Shown here: one piece after another, positions 16,733-25,013 of the stretch
How the letters are laid out: every line of letters begins with the position of its first letter
How positions within the stretch are numbered: position 1 is the first letter of the stretch
Source of the DNA: Actinomycetota bacterium
GTDB taxonomy: Bacteria > Actinomycetota > Acidimicrobiia > Spongiisociales > UBA11373
Direction: 5' to 3'
Length of the DNA: 33,248 nt
NCBI GenBank assembly: GCA_018821365.1
Contig: JAHJML010000190.1
Span: 1 to 33,248 of the forward strand
Notes under the pieces: model-generated
Seen by the model: the letters and a program-made list of their open reading frames with translations, nothing else
What the model was told of the DNA's origin: nothing
Databases searched by the model: none
Position numbers and translations under genes: made by a program

Positions 16733-17743
16733 CTAATCGTCGGGGGCGGGACGATTCGGGTCGTCCTCCCGATAGGTGTCGGTGGCGGCCATCGCCCAGG
16801 CGATCCCGTCGATCGGATCGGCGGCGGCCAGATGCAGCCCCCACCCGCCGACCAGGCCGCGGGGTTCCCACAGATGCCACTCGAGGCCGTCGATCGCCTC
16901 ACCCAACTCCCCGGGTTCGGGAGGCCACTCGAGCCCGGTCAGTTGGGCGGCGGCCCACCATGCCGCAAACCGACCCGACGGAGTGCCGGACCGGCGGCCG
17001 TAGGCGCCCCCACTGGCGGCCGACCAGGCCATCCAAGCCAATGCGGTGGCGGCGGTGACTCGCCCCACCCGCACCCGCTCGTACCCGAAGTGGGTGATGA
17101 CCTCGAGGGCGCCGCCCACCGCACCGACGGCCCGGCAGGCTCCGTTCGATTGCTCCACCCAGCCCCGGCCGAGGTCGTAGAGCGCCTCGATCGAAGGCTC
17201 GTCATCGAACAAGGGGCCCGGCGGAGGCAGCGCGACGGGGGCCAGGTCGGCGGCGGGCGGGGTGGGGAAGTCGGCCTTGTCGGGCCGGTAGACGGCCGGG
17301 GGATACCCGGGCTCCCACGACTCCAACCGCAGCGGCACCTCCAGGATCGACGGGTCGATGCCATCGGCCATCGAGAGGTCCTCGCCACGGATCACCCGCT
17401 CGTGGGCCGCCATCGCCCGCATCGGCCCGGCCGGGAGGTGCCGGTCCAGGTCCTCCCAGGGGTGGGTGGAGGCGGCCACCTCCCACAGCGGCCCGAGCGC
17501 AAACCGCCCCGCCCCCTCCCTCACCACCGGCCCGGCGTACTCGCCGGGGGCATCGAGGGCGAGGCGGTACTCGGCGTACTCGGCGGCCGGCCACAACTGC
17601 AGGCCTCGCTGCAACGCCTGCCGGCAGCGGTCCCGCAGCCGCACCACCTGGTCCCACTCCCGCGAGCCACACAGGCCGTCGACCAGACGCACCAGTCGAT
17701 CGAGATCGCCGCCCTCGACGGCCGCTGCCACCACATCGCTCAT
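16733..17743 (-). CDS. Hypothetical protein, about 336 aa, helical, Trp-rich
   Basis: Long ORF with high GC3; GTG at 17749 or ATG at 17743 (preferred: TACCTT box lies immediately upstream); no recognised domain. Confidence 0.7.
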   Translation of the reverse strand: MSDVVAAAVEGGDLDRLVRLVDGLCGSREWDQVVRLRDRCRQALQRGLQLWPAAEYAEYRLALDAPGEYAGPVVREGAGRFALGPLWEVAASTHPWEDLDRHLPAGPMRAMAAHERVIRGEDLSMADGIDPSILEVPLRLESWEPGYPPAVYRPDKADFPTPPAADLAPVALPPPGPLFDDEPSIEALYDLGRGWVEQSNGACRAVGAVGGALEVITHFGYERVRVGRVTAATALAWMAWSAASGGAYGRRSGTPSGRFAAWWAAAQLTGLEWPPEPGELGEAIDGLEWHLWEPRGLVGGWGLHLAAADPIDGIAWAMAATDTYREDDPNRPAPDD

Positions 17744-17799
17744 CGGCACAAGGTAGCGCCCCGACGCCGGTGGTAACCTCGCCGGGTCCCGAGGAGGCC

Positions 17800-18015
17800 A
17801 TGGACCGCATCATCGAACACCTCCCGCATTGGCTGGCGTGGCCGGTCAATCTGCTGAGCACCGCGGCCGCCCTGGCAGGAGCAGGCCTGGTTCTCTACGG
17901 CGCAGGATTCGGAGACGGCCGCCTGGCCTACTTCGGGTGGGGGGCGGGCGCCTTTGCCGCCGCCGGCCTCCTCTGGTGGCTGTCGGACCTGGCCTCCTCC
18001 AACCGCCCGCTCTAG
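17800..18015 (+). CDS. Small hypothetical membrane protein (71 aa, two TM segments)
   Basis: ATG with SD GAGGAGG; two hydrophobic segments. Confidence 0.65.
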   Translation: MDRIIEHLPHWLAWPVNLLSTAAALAGAGLVLYGAGFGDGRLAYFGWGAGAFAAAGLLWWLSDLASSNRPL

Positions 18016-18022
18016 CGAGTCC

Positions 18023-19051
18023 CTACAGCACCAGTTCGGCCAGCGCCCGCAGGGTGGGAAGGTCCTCGACGCCGGCCACCAGCGTGGTGACACCCGATTC
18101 CTTCCACGCCTCGAGGCGATCGGCGATGGCCGCTCTGGATCCGATCAGGGACACCTCGTCCACCAGCGCATCCGGAACGGCCGCCATTGCCTCACGATGG
18201 CGGCCGTCGAGCGCCAATCGCTGGATCTCGTCGGCAGCCTGCTCGTATCCGTAGCGAACCGCCAGGTCGTGGTAGAAGTTGTGGCCCCTGGCACCCATCG
18301 CCCCGATGTACAGCGCCAGCATCGGGCGGATCGACCAGCGCGCCCGATCCGGCTCGGTGGTCAGCACCGCCGGCACGGTGGCAGCCACGTCGAAGTGGTC
18401 CCCCTTGGAGGGGTCTCCCGAGCGGGCGAACCCTTCGCCGAGGTGGGGCCCGAAGATTCCGGCGGCCCGCTCCGGCGAGTAGAAGATGGGAAGCCACCCA
18501 TCCGCGATCTCGGCGGCGAGGGCGACGTTTCTCGGCCCGATCGCCCCCAGGTAGACGGGGATGTCCCGCTGCGGATGGATCTGGAGGCGGAGCGGCTTGC
18601 CGAGACCGGTGGCGTCCGGCCCGTCGTAGGGGATCCGGTAGTGCTCCCCGTGGTGCTCCAGCGGCTGCCGGGCGAGGGCATCGCGGACCACGGTCACGTA
18701 CTCCCGGGTCCTTCCCAGCGGCTTGCCGAAGGGCACGCCGTGCCACCCCTCGGCCACCTGGGGGCCGGAGGTCCCCAGACCGAGATGGAAGCGGCCCCCG
18801 GACAGCGCATCGAGGGTGGCGGCCGTCATCGCCGTCATCGCCGGGGTCCTGGCGGGCATCTGGAGCACCGCGCTCCCCAGGCCGATCCTCTGGGTAGCAG
18901 ACCCGTACCAGGCGAGCATGCTGACGGCGTCGCTCCCCCACGCTTCGGCGACCCACACCGAGTGGTAGCCGAGGCGGTCGGCCTCGCCGACCAGTTCGAA
19001 CCGCGGTTCCACCCGATTGCGGGCGTATCCCATGTTCAGCCCGAGCCGCAA
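18023..19051 (-). CDS. LLM-class, probably F420-dependent, oxidoreductase
   Basis: TTG at 19051 gives [66 protein letters not shown]-type motifs; the listed ORF start at 19822 overruns the opposite-strand SGNH gene. Confidence 0.87.
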   Translation of the reverse strand: MRLGLNMGYARNRVEPRFELVGEADRLGYHSVWVAEAWGSDAVSMLAWYGSATQRIGLGSAVLQMPARTPAMTAMTAATLDALSGGRFHLGLGTSGPQVAEGWHGVPFGKPLGRTREYVTVVRDALARQPLEHHGEHYRIPYDGPDATGLGKPLRLQIHPQRDIPVYLGAIGPRNVALAAEIADGWLPIFYSPERAAGIFGPHLGEGFARSGDPSKGDHFDVAATVPAVLTTEPDRARWSIRPMLALYIGAMGARGHNFYHDLAVRYGYEQAADEIQRLALDGRHREAMAAVPDALVDEVSLIGSRAAIADRLEAWKESGVTTLVAGVEDLPTLRALAELVL

Positions 19052-19123
19052 AGGCCCTCCGATCGGCGATCGGCAGACGGTAGCGCGGGCCGGGCCGGGG
19101 CTGCTGGGTACCATTCCGTCCCC

Positions 19124-19909
19124 ATGCCAATCGGGAGAAGGGCGATCGCACTCATCCCGGCGGTGCCGGCCCTGGGCGCCACCGCCGCCCTGGCCGTCGT
19201 CTTGCGGGCCGCTCATCGCTCGGACCTGCCCTCCTTCCCCAACCAGGATGCCTCGGGGACGTTCGGTGACCCGTCCCTCCCCCGCCTCCGGATCGTCTGC
19301 ATCGGCGATTCGTCCCTGACCGGCCCGGGCCTGGATCGGATCGACAGCCTCTTCATCCGGCGCATCGCCCGCTCCTATGCCGACCGGCACCACGTCGAGT
19401 TGATCTCGCTGGCCGTCGGCGGCTCCAAGGCCACCGATGTCATCGAGGGCCAGTTGAGCGAGGCCGTCGGCCTGTCGCCCGACATCGCGGTCATCTCGGT
19501 CGGGTCCAACGACGCCATGCGGGGGGTGCCGGTGCGGCGATATCGGGAGCAGCTCGATCACATCCTCGAGCGCCTCGGTCCGGTCTCGGGAGCGATGCTG
19601 CTGGTGGGCATCGGGGATCTGGGCACCGTCCCCCGCCTCCCGCCCGTGTTGCGGCCCTACCTGTCCTACCGCAGCCAGATCTTCAACGAGGCAGCCACCG
19701 AGGCGGCGGCCGTCAACCCGCGCGCCGTCAAGGTCCACACCAGGGGAAGGATGACCACGGCGTTCGTCGGAGACCCGGCGCTGTTTGCAGGAGACCAGTT
19801 CCACGCCAGCGACGAGGGCCACCGCATCTTCGCAGAAGAAACGGGTCCCGCCTTCGGGGCGGCCTACCGGCTGTGGAGGCAGCGGACTGCCGCGGGAGGC
19901 CGCCCCTGA
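19124..19909 (+). CDS. SGNH/GDSL-family hydrolase with N-terminal membrane/signal segment
   Basis: ATG at 19124; [15 protein letters not shown] (block I), VGGSKATD (block II), VGSNDAMRG (block III), [10 protein letters not shown] (block V). Confidence 0.87.
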   Translation: MPIGRRAIALIPAVPALGATAALAVVLRAAHRSDLPSFPNQDASGTFGDPSLPRLRIVCIGDSSLTGPGLDRIDSLFIRRIARSYADRHHVELISLAVGGSKATDVIEGQLSEAVGLSPDIAVISVGSNDAMRGVPVRRYREQLDHILERLGPVSGAMLLVGIGDLGTVPRLPPVLRPYLSYRSQIFNEAATEAAAVNPRAVKVHTRGRMTTAFVGDPALFAGDQFHASDEGHRIFAEETGPAFGAAYRLWRQRTAAGGRP

Positions 19910-19927
19910 GCGCAGAGTGTGGGCTCG

Positions 19928-20713
19928 CTACGTGACGGGCCGCAGGGTCACGTCTCCTGAGATCGTCTTGATCGAGATGATCGAGACCCCGCCGTCGGCG
20001 GCGTGGTCGTCGCGATCCTGACGGACCGGGAACTCGGTGGTCAGCTTGCCCGAGAGGGCGTCGAGTCTGACCTCGAGGGTCCGCCCGGCGGGAATGCCGA
20101 CGGTCACGTCGCCGCTCAGCGACTTGGCCTCGAAGTCGCCGTCGCGCAGGTTGCCGACCAGCAAGTCGCCGCTGGCCGACTTCATCTTGATGCCGCCCTC
20201 GGCGATGGTGATCTTGGCATCCCCGGACGCCAGCTTGAGATCGGCGCCACCCTTGACGACCCCGGCCTGGACGTCGCCCGAAGCCACCGTCGCCTTGAGG
20301 AAGCCTTCGACCGACCCGATCTTGACGTCGCCGCTCGCCGAGCGGATGCTGGCGTCGCCGGAGACCCGATCGACCCTGACGCTGCCCGAAGCCGTGTCGA
20401 CCTGCAGATGGGCCAACTCACCGGTGGCGGTCACCTCGCCGGAGGCGCTCTTGACCCGAACCTCGGGGGGCACGCCGGTCTCGATGGTGATGCGGATGCT
20501 TGGATTGACCATCCTCCAGCCGCCTTCGGGCTCGATCTGGACGAGATCGCCGATCTGCTCGACGCGGTAGCGCTCGATCTCGGAGTCCTTGCCGTCGAGG
20601 TGGACGACGACCTTGCCAGCGTCGCCCTCGGTGAGTCGGACGGCACCCGAGGCGACCCGCACCTGAATGGCGGGCGTGCCGGCGATCTCGAAGCGTTCGA
20701 TGCGCTCGCTCAT
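19928..20713 (-). CDS. DUF4097-family beta-repeat protein
   Basis: 261 aa; repeated SASGEV/TASGSV/SASGDV/LASGDA/SASGDL/LSGDV motifs at about 20-residue spacing. Confidence 0.88.
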   Translation of the reverse strand: MSERIERFEIAGTPAIQVRVASGAVRLTEGDAGKVVVHLDGKDSEIERYRVEQIGDLVQIEPEGGWRMVNPSIRITIETGVPPEVRVKSASGEVTATGELAHLQVDTASGSVRVDRVSGDASIRSASGDVKIGSVEGFLKATVASGDVQAGVVKGGADLKLASGDAKITIAEGGIKMKSASGDLLVGNLRDGDFEAKSLSGDVTVGIPAGRTLEVRLDALSGKLTTEFPVRQDRDDHAADGGVSIISIKTISGDVTLRPVT

Positions 20714-21177
20714 GTCTGGATCCTCCCGCTGATCTTGAGGCCCGGACCGCGCGACGCCCGAATCGTCACCCCCGAGAGGGAGCGAACCAGCCAGGAGTTG
20801 ACCGATTCGCCCCGCTCGAGCGCCGAGCTCTCGATCAGTTCCTTCAACTGCGGTGGCAGCCGCAGCGTGATGCGAGCATCGAGCGGCTCGCTCGACCCGG
20901 TTGCAGCGGACTCGTCCCCCTCGCTCCGCACCCGGAGTTCGGGCTCGCCGTCGACGACGACCACGTCCACCTGATGGCCGGGCAACTGGGCGGCCACCTC
21001 GGCGGCGGCCTGCCCGGCCAATTCGAGAGCGGCTTCCCGGAGGGCCGGTTCCAGCACTCCCAGCAGGGCGGCGGCGGCGGCTTCGATCTCCGGCTGCCCA
21101 CCCGCCATCAGCAACTGCCGCTCGACGGCCGCCTCCAGCTTGGTCATCAGGATTCGCGCGTCCATGGTTCCTCTCAT
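20710..21177 (-). CDS. Ribbon-helix-helix (Arc/HicB-like) DNA-binding regulator with N-terminal extension
   Basis: C-terminal DARITLRLPPQLKELIESSALERGESVNSWLVRSLSG is a typical RHH; ATGA overlap with the DUF4097 gene; start MRGTMDAR at 21177 (or ATG at 21165). Confidence 0.8.
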   Translation of the reverse strand: MRGTMDARILMTKLEAAVERQLLMAGGQPEIEAAAAALLGVLEPALREAALELAGQAAAEVAAQLPGHQVDVVVVDGEPELRVRSEGDESAATGSSEPLDARITLRLPPQLKELIESSALERGESVNSWLVRSLSGVTIRASRGPGLKISGRIQT

Positions 21178-21341
21178 CTCATCGCCGCCGACTCGGTCAC
21201 CAACCGGCGCTCCCGATCCCCGGTCCGCCCGAGAGTGGGAGCCGATGGCTGCAGCAGCCGCCGGGCACCGGGCCTCGGGAACCGGTGCTTCCGGGCGTCC
21301 CGGAAGTAGATCGCCCCGGTGTAGGTCGTAAATGCCATCAT
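21174..21341 (-). CDS. Small ORF (55 aa), MMAFTTYTGAIYFRDARKHRFPRPGARRLLQPSAPTLGRTGDRERRLVTESAAMR
   Basis: SD GGAGG (21347-21351) 5 nt before ATG; high GC at third codon positions; stop overlaps the RHH start as ATGA; below the ORF-track cutoff. Confidence 0.6.
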   Translation of the reverse strand: MMAFTTYTGAIYFRDARKHRFPRPGARRLLQPSAPTLGRTGDRERRLVTESAAMR

Positions 21342-21356
21342 ACCTGCCTCCAATCC

Positions 21357-21400
21357 GATGTCGTACTGATGTCAATATGATGTCATAGTGATGTCAGCTT
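21357..21400. repeat. Four tandem 11-bp direct repeats, GATGTC(A/G)NNNT: candidate operator array
   Basis: GATGTCGTACT|GATGTCAATAT|GATGTCATAGT|GATGTCAGCTT, exactly 11 bp apart, directly upstream of the small ORF SD. Confidence 0.9.
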
Positions 21401-21475
21401 GTCAAGTCGATACTGGGGGCAGTTTCCCGAAGGGGTCGACGAGGTCCTCGGCACCCGACGGTGGTACGCTCCGGG

Positions 21476-21584
21476 CGGGCACACCGGGGAGCTCGAGGTC
21501 GTCGAGCTGAGAGGGTGGCCGGCCGCAGAGGCGCCGCCACCGACCCGCGGAACCTGAACTGGGTAATGCCAGCGGAGGGAGACG
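21476..21584 (+). promoter_or_regulatory. TPP riboswitch (THI element); boundaries approximate
   Basis: CCGGGGAGCTCGAGGTCGTCGAGCTGAGAGGGT...GACCCGCGGAACCTGAACTGGGTAATGCCAGCGGAGGGA contains CTGAGA, GAACCTGA, and the CTGGGTAATGCCAGCGGAGGGA 3' core; P3 hairpin GCTCGA/TCGAGC and P3a GGTGGC/GCCACC. Confidence 0.95.
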
Positions 21585-22246
21585 TGATCGAGACCACGCC
21601 AACACCGGCCGCCGTGATCTTCGCCGGGGGCGACCCCATCCCGGCCGGAGAGATGCCACGGCTCCCGGAGCACCGATTCGTGATCGCCGCCGACGGAGGC
21701 CTCCACGCCGCCCAGGCGCTCGGGGTCGCCGTCGATCTGGTGATCGGCGACTTCGACTCGGCCACCCCTGCGGCACTCGACGCCGCCCGCCGGGCCGGGG
21801 CCGTCCTGGAACGGCACCCGGTAGACAAGGATGCCACCGACCTCGAACTGGCCCTCGACGCCTGCCTCGACCGGGGCCTCTCCCCCGCCGTCGTGGTGGG
21901 GGGAGCCGGGTTCGACCGCATCGACCACTTCCTGGCCAACGCACTGCTGCTGACGGCCCCCCGCTACGCGGCGATGCGGTTGGAGTGGCGGGTGAAGGGC
22001 GCCCGGGTCGTCCCGGTGCACGACCGGATCGAGATCGGCGGTGCACCGGGGGACGTCGTCACCCTGCTTCCGATCGGGGGCGGCGCCGCCGGGATCACCA
22101 CCACCGGGCTCCGGTGGCCGTTGCAGGCAGCCACCCTGGACCCGGGATCGACCCGCGGGGTCAGTAATGAGATGACCGGTTCGGCGGCCGTGGTCGGCCT
22201 CGAACAGGGCACCCTGCTCGCCATCCACACCGGAGGTAACCGATGA
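21584..22246 (+). CDS. thiN: Thiamine diphosphokinase
   Basis: GTG at 21584 after SD GGAGGGA; AADGGLHAAQALGVAVDLVIGDFDSA, HPVDKDATDLELAL motifs; downstream of a TPP riboswitch; the ORF-track start at 21461 reads through the aptamer. Confidence 0.9.
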   Translation: MIETTPTPAAVIFAGGDPIPAGEMPRLPEHRFVIAADGGLHAAQALGVAVDLVIGDFDSATPAALDAARRAGAVLERHPVDKDATDLELALDACLDRGLSPAVVVGGAGFDRIDHFLANALLLTAPRYAAMRLEWRVKGARVVPVHDRIEIGGAPGDVVTLLPIGGGAAGITTTGLRWPLQAATLDPGSTRGVSNEMTGSAAVVGLEQGTLLAIHTGGNR

Positions 22247-23388
22247 AGCGCATCGCCGCCGTCACCGCCGCCGTGGTGGTCGCCGTGACCACCGCTCTGC
22301 TGCTGCCGGCATCCGCCGCCGCCCGGCAATCCGACCCGGTCCGTCTCCTCACCCACGAGTCGTTTGCCGTCTCCCAGGACGTGCTCGACGCCTTCACGGT
22401 CGAGACCGGCTACCCCGTGGTGATCCTCACCGGCGGCGACGCCGGGCAGATCGTCAACCAGGCGATCCTGGCGGCCGGCAACCCGGTCGCCGACGTCCTC
22501 TTCGGGGTGGACACCACCTTCCTCTCCCGCGCCCTCGACGGCGGTGTGTTCGAGGCCTACGAGAGCCCGGGATTGGATGTGGTCCCGCCCGGCCTGCGGG
22601 CCGATCCCCGGGTGACCCCCATCGACGTCGGTGATGTCTGCCTCAACTACGACAAGGCCGCCTTCGTGACCGTCCCGCCGCCGCAGACCCTCGACGATCT
22701 GACCGACCCGGCCTATGCCGGCATGCTGGTGGTCGAGAACCCCGCCACGTCGTCCCCCGGCCTCGCCTTCCTGCTGGCCACCATCGCCCGGTTCGGCGAG
22801 AGCGGCGACTACACCTGGCAGGACTACTGGGCGGACCTCCGCCGCAACGGCGTGGCCGTCACCCAGGGATGGGAGGAGGCCTACTACGGGTCGTTCTCGG
22901 GCGGTTCGGGCGAGGGCGACCGTCCCCTGGTGGTCTCCTACGCATCGTCGCCCGCCGCCGAGGTGGTGTTCGCCACCGAGCCGACCGCCACCGCCCCCAC
23001 CGGAGTGATCACCGACGGGTGCTTCCACCAGGTGGAGTACGCCGGCATCCTGGCCGGCACCACCAATCGGGCCGGTGCCGAGGCGCTCATCGACTTCATG
23101 CTGTCGGACGCATTCCAGGAGGACGTGCCGCTCAACATGTTCGTGTTCCCCGCCAGCACCGAGGCCCGCCTCCCCGACGTGTTCGTCGCCCATGCCGCGG
23201 TTCCTGCCGAACCCGAGACCGTGGCCCCGGCCGCCATCGAGCAGAACCGGGAGCGATGGGTCGACGAGTGGACCGCCATCGTCCTCCGCGACCCCTCCGG
23301 CACCCGGTGGGGAGTGATCGGAGCCTCGATCGCGGCGGTGGCCGTGCTCGCCTTCGGCGGGTGGCGGTTCCGAAGGCGTCGGCGGTGA
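22243..23388 (+). CDS. thiB: Thiamine ABC transporter substrate-binding protein with C-terminal TM anchor
   Basis: 381 aa; signal peptide; LLTHESFAVSQDVLDAFTVETGYPVVIL, NPVADVLFGVDTTFLSRAL typical of ThiB; C-terminal GVIGASIAAVAVLAFGGWRFRRRRR. Confidence 0.9.
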   Translation: MKRIAAVTAAVVVAVTTALLLPASAAARQSDPVRLLTHESFAVSQDVLDAFTVETGYPVVILTGGDAGQIVNQAILAAGNPVADVLFGVDTTFLSRALDGGVFEAYESPGLDVVPPGLRADPRVTPIDVGDVCLNYDKAAFVTVPPPQTLDDLTDPAYAGMLVVENPATSSPGLAFLLATIARFGESGDYTWQDYWADLRRNGVAVTQGWEEAYYGSFSGGSGEGDRPLVVSYASSPAAEVVFATEPTATAPTGVITDGCFHQVEYAGILAGTTNRAGAEALIDFMLSDAFQEDVPLNMFVFPASTEARLPDVFVAHAAVPAEPETVAPAAIEQNRERWVDEWTAIVLRDPSGTRWGVIGASIAAVAVLAFGGWRFRRRRR

Positions 23389-25013
23389 GCAGACCCCGTC
23401 CCGGCAGGTGGGCGCTGGCCGCCCTGCCGCTGTCGTTCCTCGGGGTGTTCTTCCTGTGGCCGCTGGTCTCGATCGTCTGGACCGGCCTGGCCCCCGGCGG
23501 GGTCTTCGATCCGTCCGCCTTCGGGAAGGTGCTCGGCAACGGGAGCCTGCTCGACGTCGTCTGGTTCACCCTCTGGCAAGCCACCCTGTCGACGGCGCTG
23601 ACCCTGGTGGTGGCGCTCCCGGGGGCCTACGTCTTCGCCCGCTACGACTTCCCCGGAAAGCGCCTGCTGCGGGCCGCCGCCACCATCCCCTTCGTGCTGC
23701 CGACGATGGTGGCCGGAACCGCCTTTCTCGCCCTCATCGGGCCGAATGGGGCGCTCGGCGTCCGACTGGACGGGACGGTGACCGCCATCCTCCTCGCCCA
23801 CGTCTTCTTCAACTACGCGGTCGTCCTCCGCACCGTCGGCGGTCTGTGGTCCCACCTGGACCCCCGCCTCGAGGAGGCGGCCAGGGCCCTGGGAGCGAGC
23901 AGGTGGCGCACCTTCACCTCGGTGACCCTGCCGCTGCTGCGGCCGGCGATCGCCGCCGCCGCCTCGATCGTGTTCCTCTTCACCTTCACATCGTTTGGAA
24001 TCGTGCTGATCCTGGGGGGCGCCGGCCTGGCCACCCTGGAGGTGGAGATCTACCGGCAGACCTCCACGCTGTTCGATCTGCCGGTGGCCGCCGTCCTGGC
24101 GATCCTCCAGCTGGTGGGGGTGACCGCGGTGCTGCTGGCCTACTCCCGCTACCAGGAGCGCAATGCGGTCGAGCAGTCGCTGCGCCCCGCCGCTGAGACC
24201 TCCCGCCGCCCCCGGGGGGCGCGGGAGCGAGTCATGGTGGGCGGGGTGCTCTCCTCGATGGCCCTGCTGCTGGGTGCGCCGCCGACGGTGCTGGTGCAGC
24301 GGTCGCTGTCGACCGGCGACGGATGGGGGTTGGGGTTCTACCGGGCGCTCGGCGAGCAGGGACGAACCGCCGCCCAGTTCGTCGACGCCGGAGAGGCCGT
24401 CCGCAACTCGCTCGGGTTCGCGGTCGCCGCCACGGTGATCGCCCTGGTGATCGGCCTGACCGCCGCCGCGGTGGTCTCAGCCGGCCGGGGCCGCTCGTCG
24501 CGGTGGTTCGACTCGCTCCTCATGCTCCCCCTCGGTACCTCGGCGGTGACGATCGGGTTCGGGTTCATCGTCGCCCTCGATGCCCCCGTCGACCTGCGGG
24601 CATCGGCGTGGTTGATACCGCTGGCCCACTCGCTGGTGGCCATCCCGTTCGTGGTCCGGTCGGTGGTGCCGGTGATGCGTTCGGTGCGGGCCCGACTGCG
24701 GGAGGCGGCCGCCGTGTTGGGAGCCTCGCCTCGGCGGGTTTGGCGTGAGATCGATCTGCCGATCGTGTCGCGGGCCGCCGCGGTGGGGGCCGGATTCGCC
24801 ATGGCGGTGTCGCTCGGCGAGTTCGGGGCGACCGCCTTCGTGGCCAGACCCGACACCCCCACCATGCCGGTGGCGATCTTCCGCTACCTGGGCCGTCCCG
24901 GTGAGATCAACTTCGGGAGGGCGATGGCGATGAGCGTCATCCTGATGGTGGTCACCGCGGCGGCGGTGGCCCTGATCGAGCGATTCCGGGCGCCGGGACT
25001 GGGTGAGTTCTGA
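23385..25013 (+). CDS. thiP: Thiamine ABC transporter permease
   Basis: GTG at 23385 overlapping the thiB stop (GTGA); two permease halves with EEAARALGASRWRTF and REAAAVLGASPRRVW EAA loops. Confidence 0.9.
   Translation: MSRPRPGRWALAALPLSFLGVFFLWPLVSIVWTGLAPGGVFDPSAFGKVLGNGSLLDVVWFTLWQATLSTALTLVVALPGAYVFARYDFPGKRLLRAAATIPFVLPTMVAGTAFLALIGPNGALGVRLDGTVTAILLAHVFFNYAVVLRTVGGLWSHLDPRLEEAARALGASRWRTFTSVTLPLLRPAIAAAASIVFLFTFTSFGIVLILGGAGLATLEVEIYRQTSTLFDLPVAAVLAILQLVGVTAVLLAYSRYQERNAVEQSLRPAAETSRRPRGARERVMVGGVLSSMALLLGAPPTVLVQRSLSTGDGWGLGFYRALGEQGRTAAQFVDAGEAVRNSLGFAVAATVIALVIGLTAAAVVSAGRGRSSRWFDSLLMLPLGTSAVTIGFGFIVALDAPVDLRASAWLIPLAHSLVAIPFVVRSVVPVMRSVRARLREAAAVLGASPRRVWREIDLPIVSRAAAVGAGFAMAVSLGEFGATAFVARPDTPTMPVAIFRYLGRPGEINFGRAMAMSVILMVVTAAAVALIERFRAPGLGEF

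Noticed and set aside
15734-17776. 680-aa plus-strand ORF covering the dehydratase and hypothetical genes
   Set aside because: Shadow ORF with biased composition (Arg/Gly/His/Pro); no recognisable domain
19052-19822. Upstream half of the minus ORF 18023..19822 as part of the LLM oxidoreductase
   Set aside because: Overlaps the clear SGNH hydrolase on the opposite strand; the LLM family N-terminus begins at TTG 19051
21461-21583. N-terminal extension of thiN (MVRSGRAHRG...)
   Set aside because: This stretch is the TPP riboswitch aptamer, not coding
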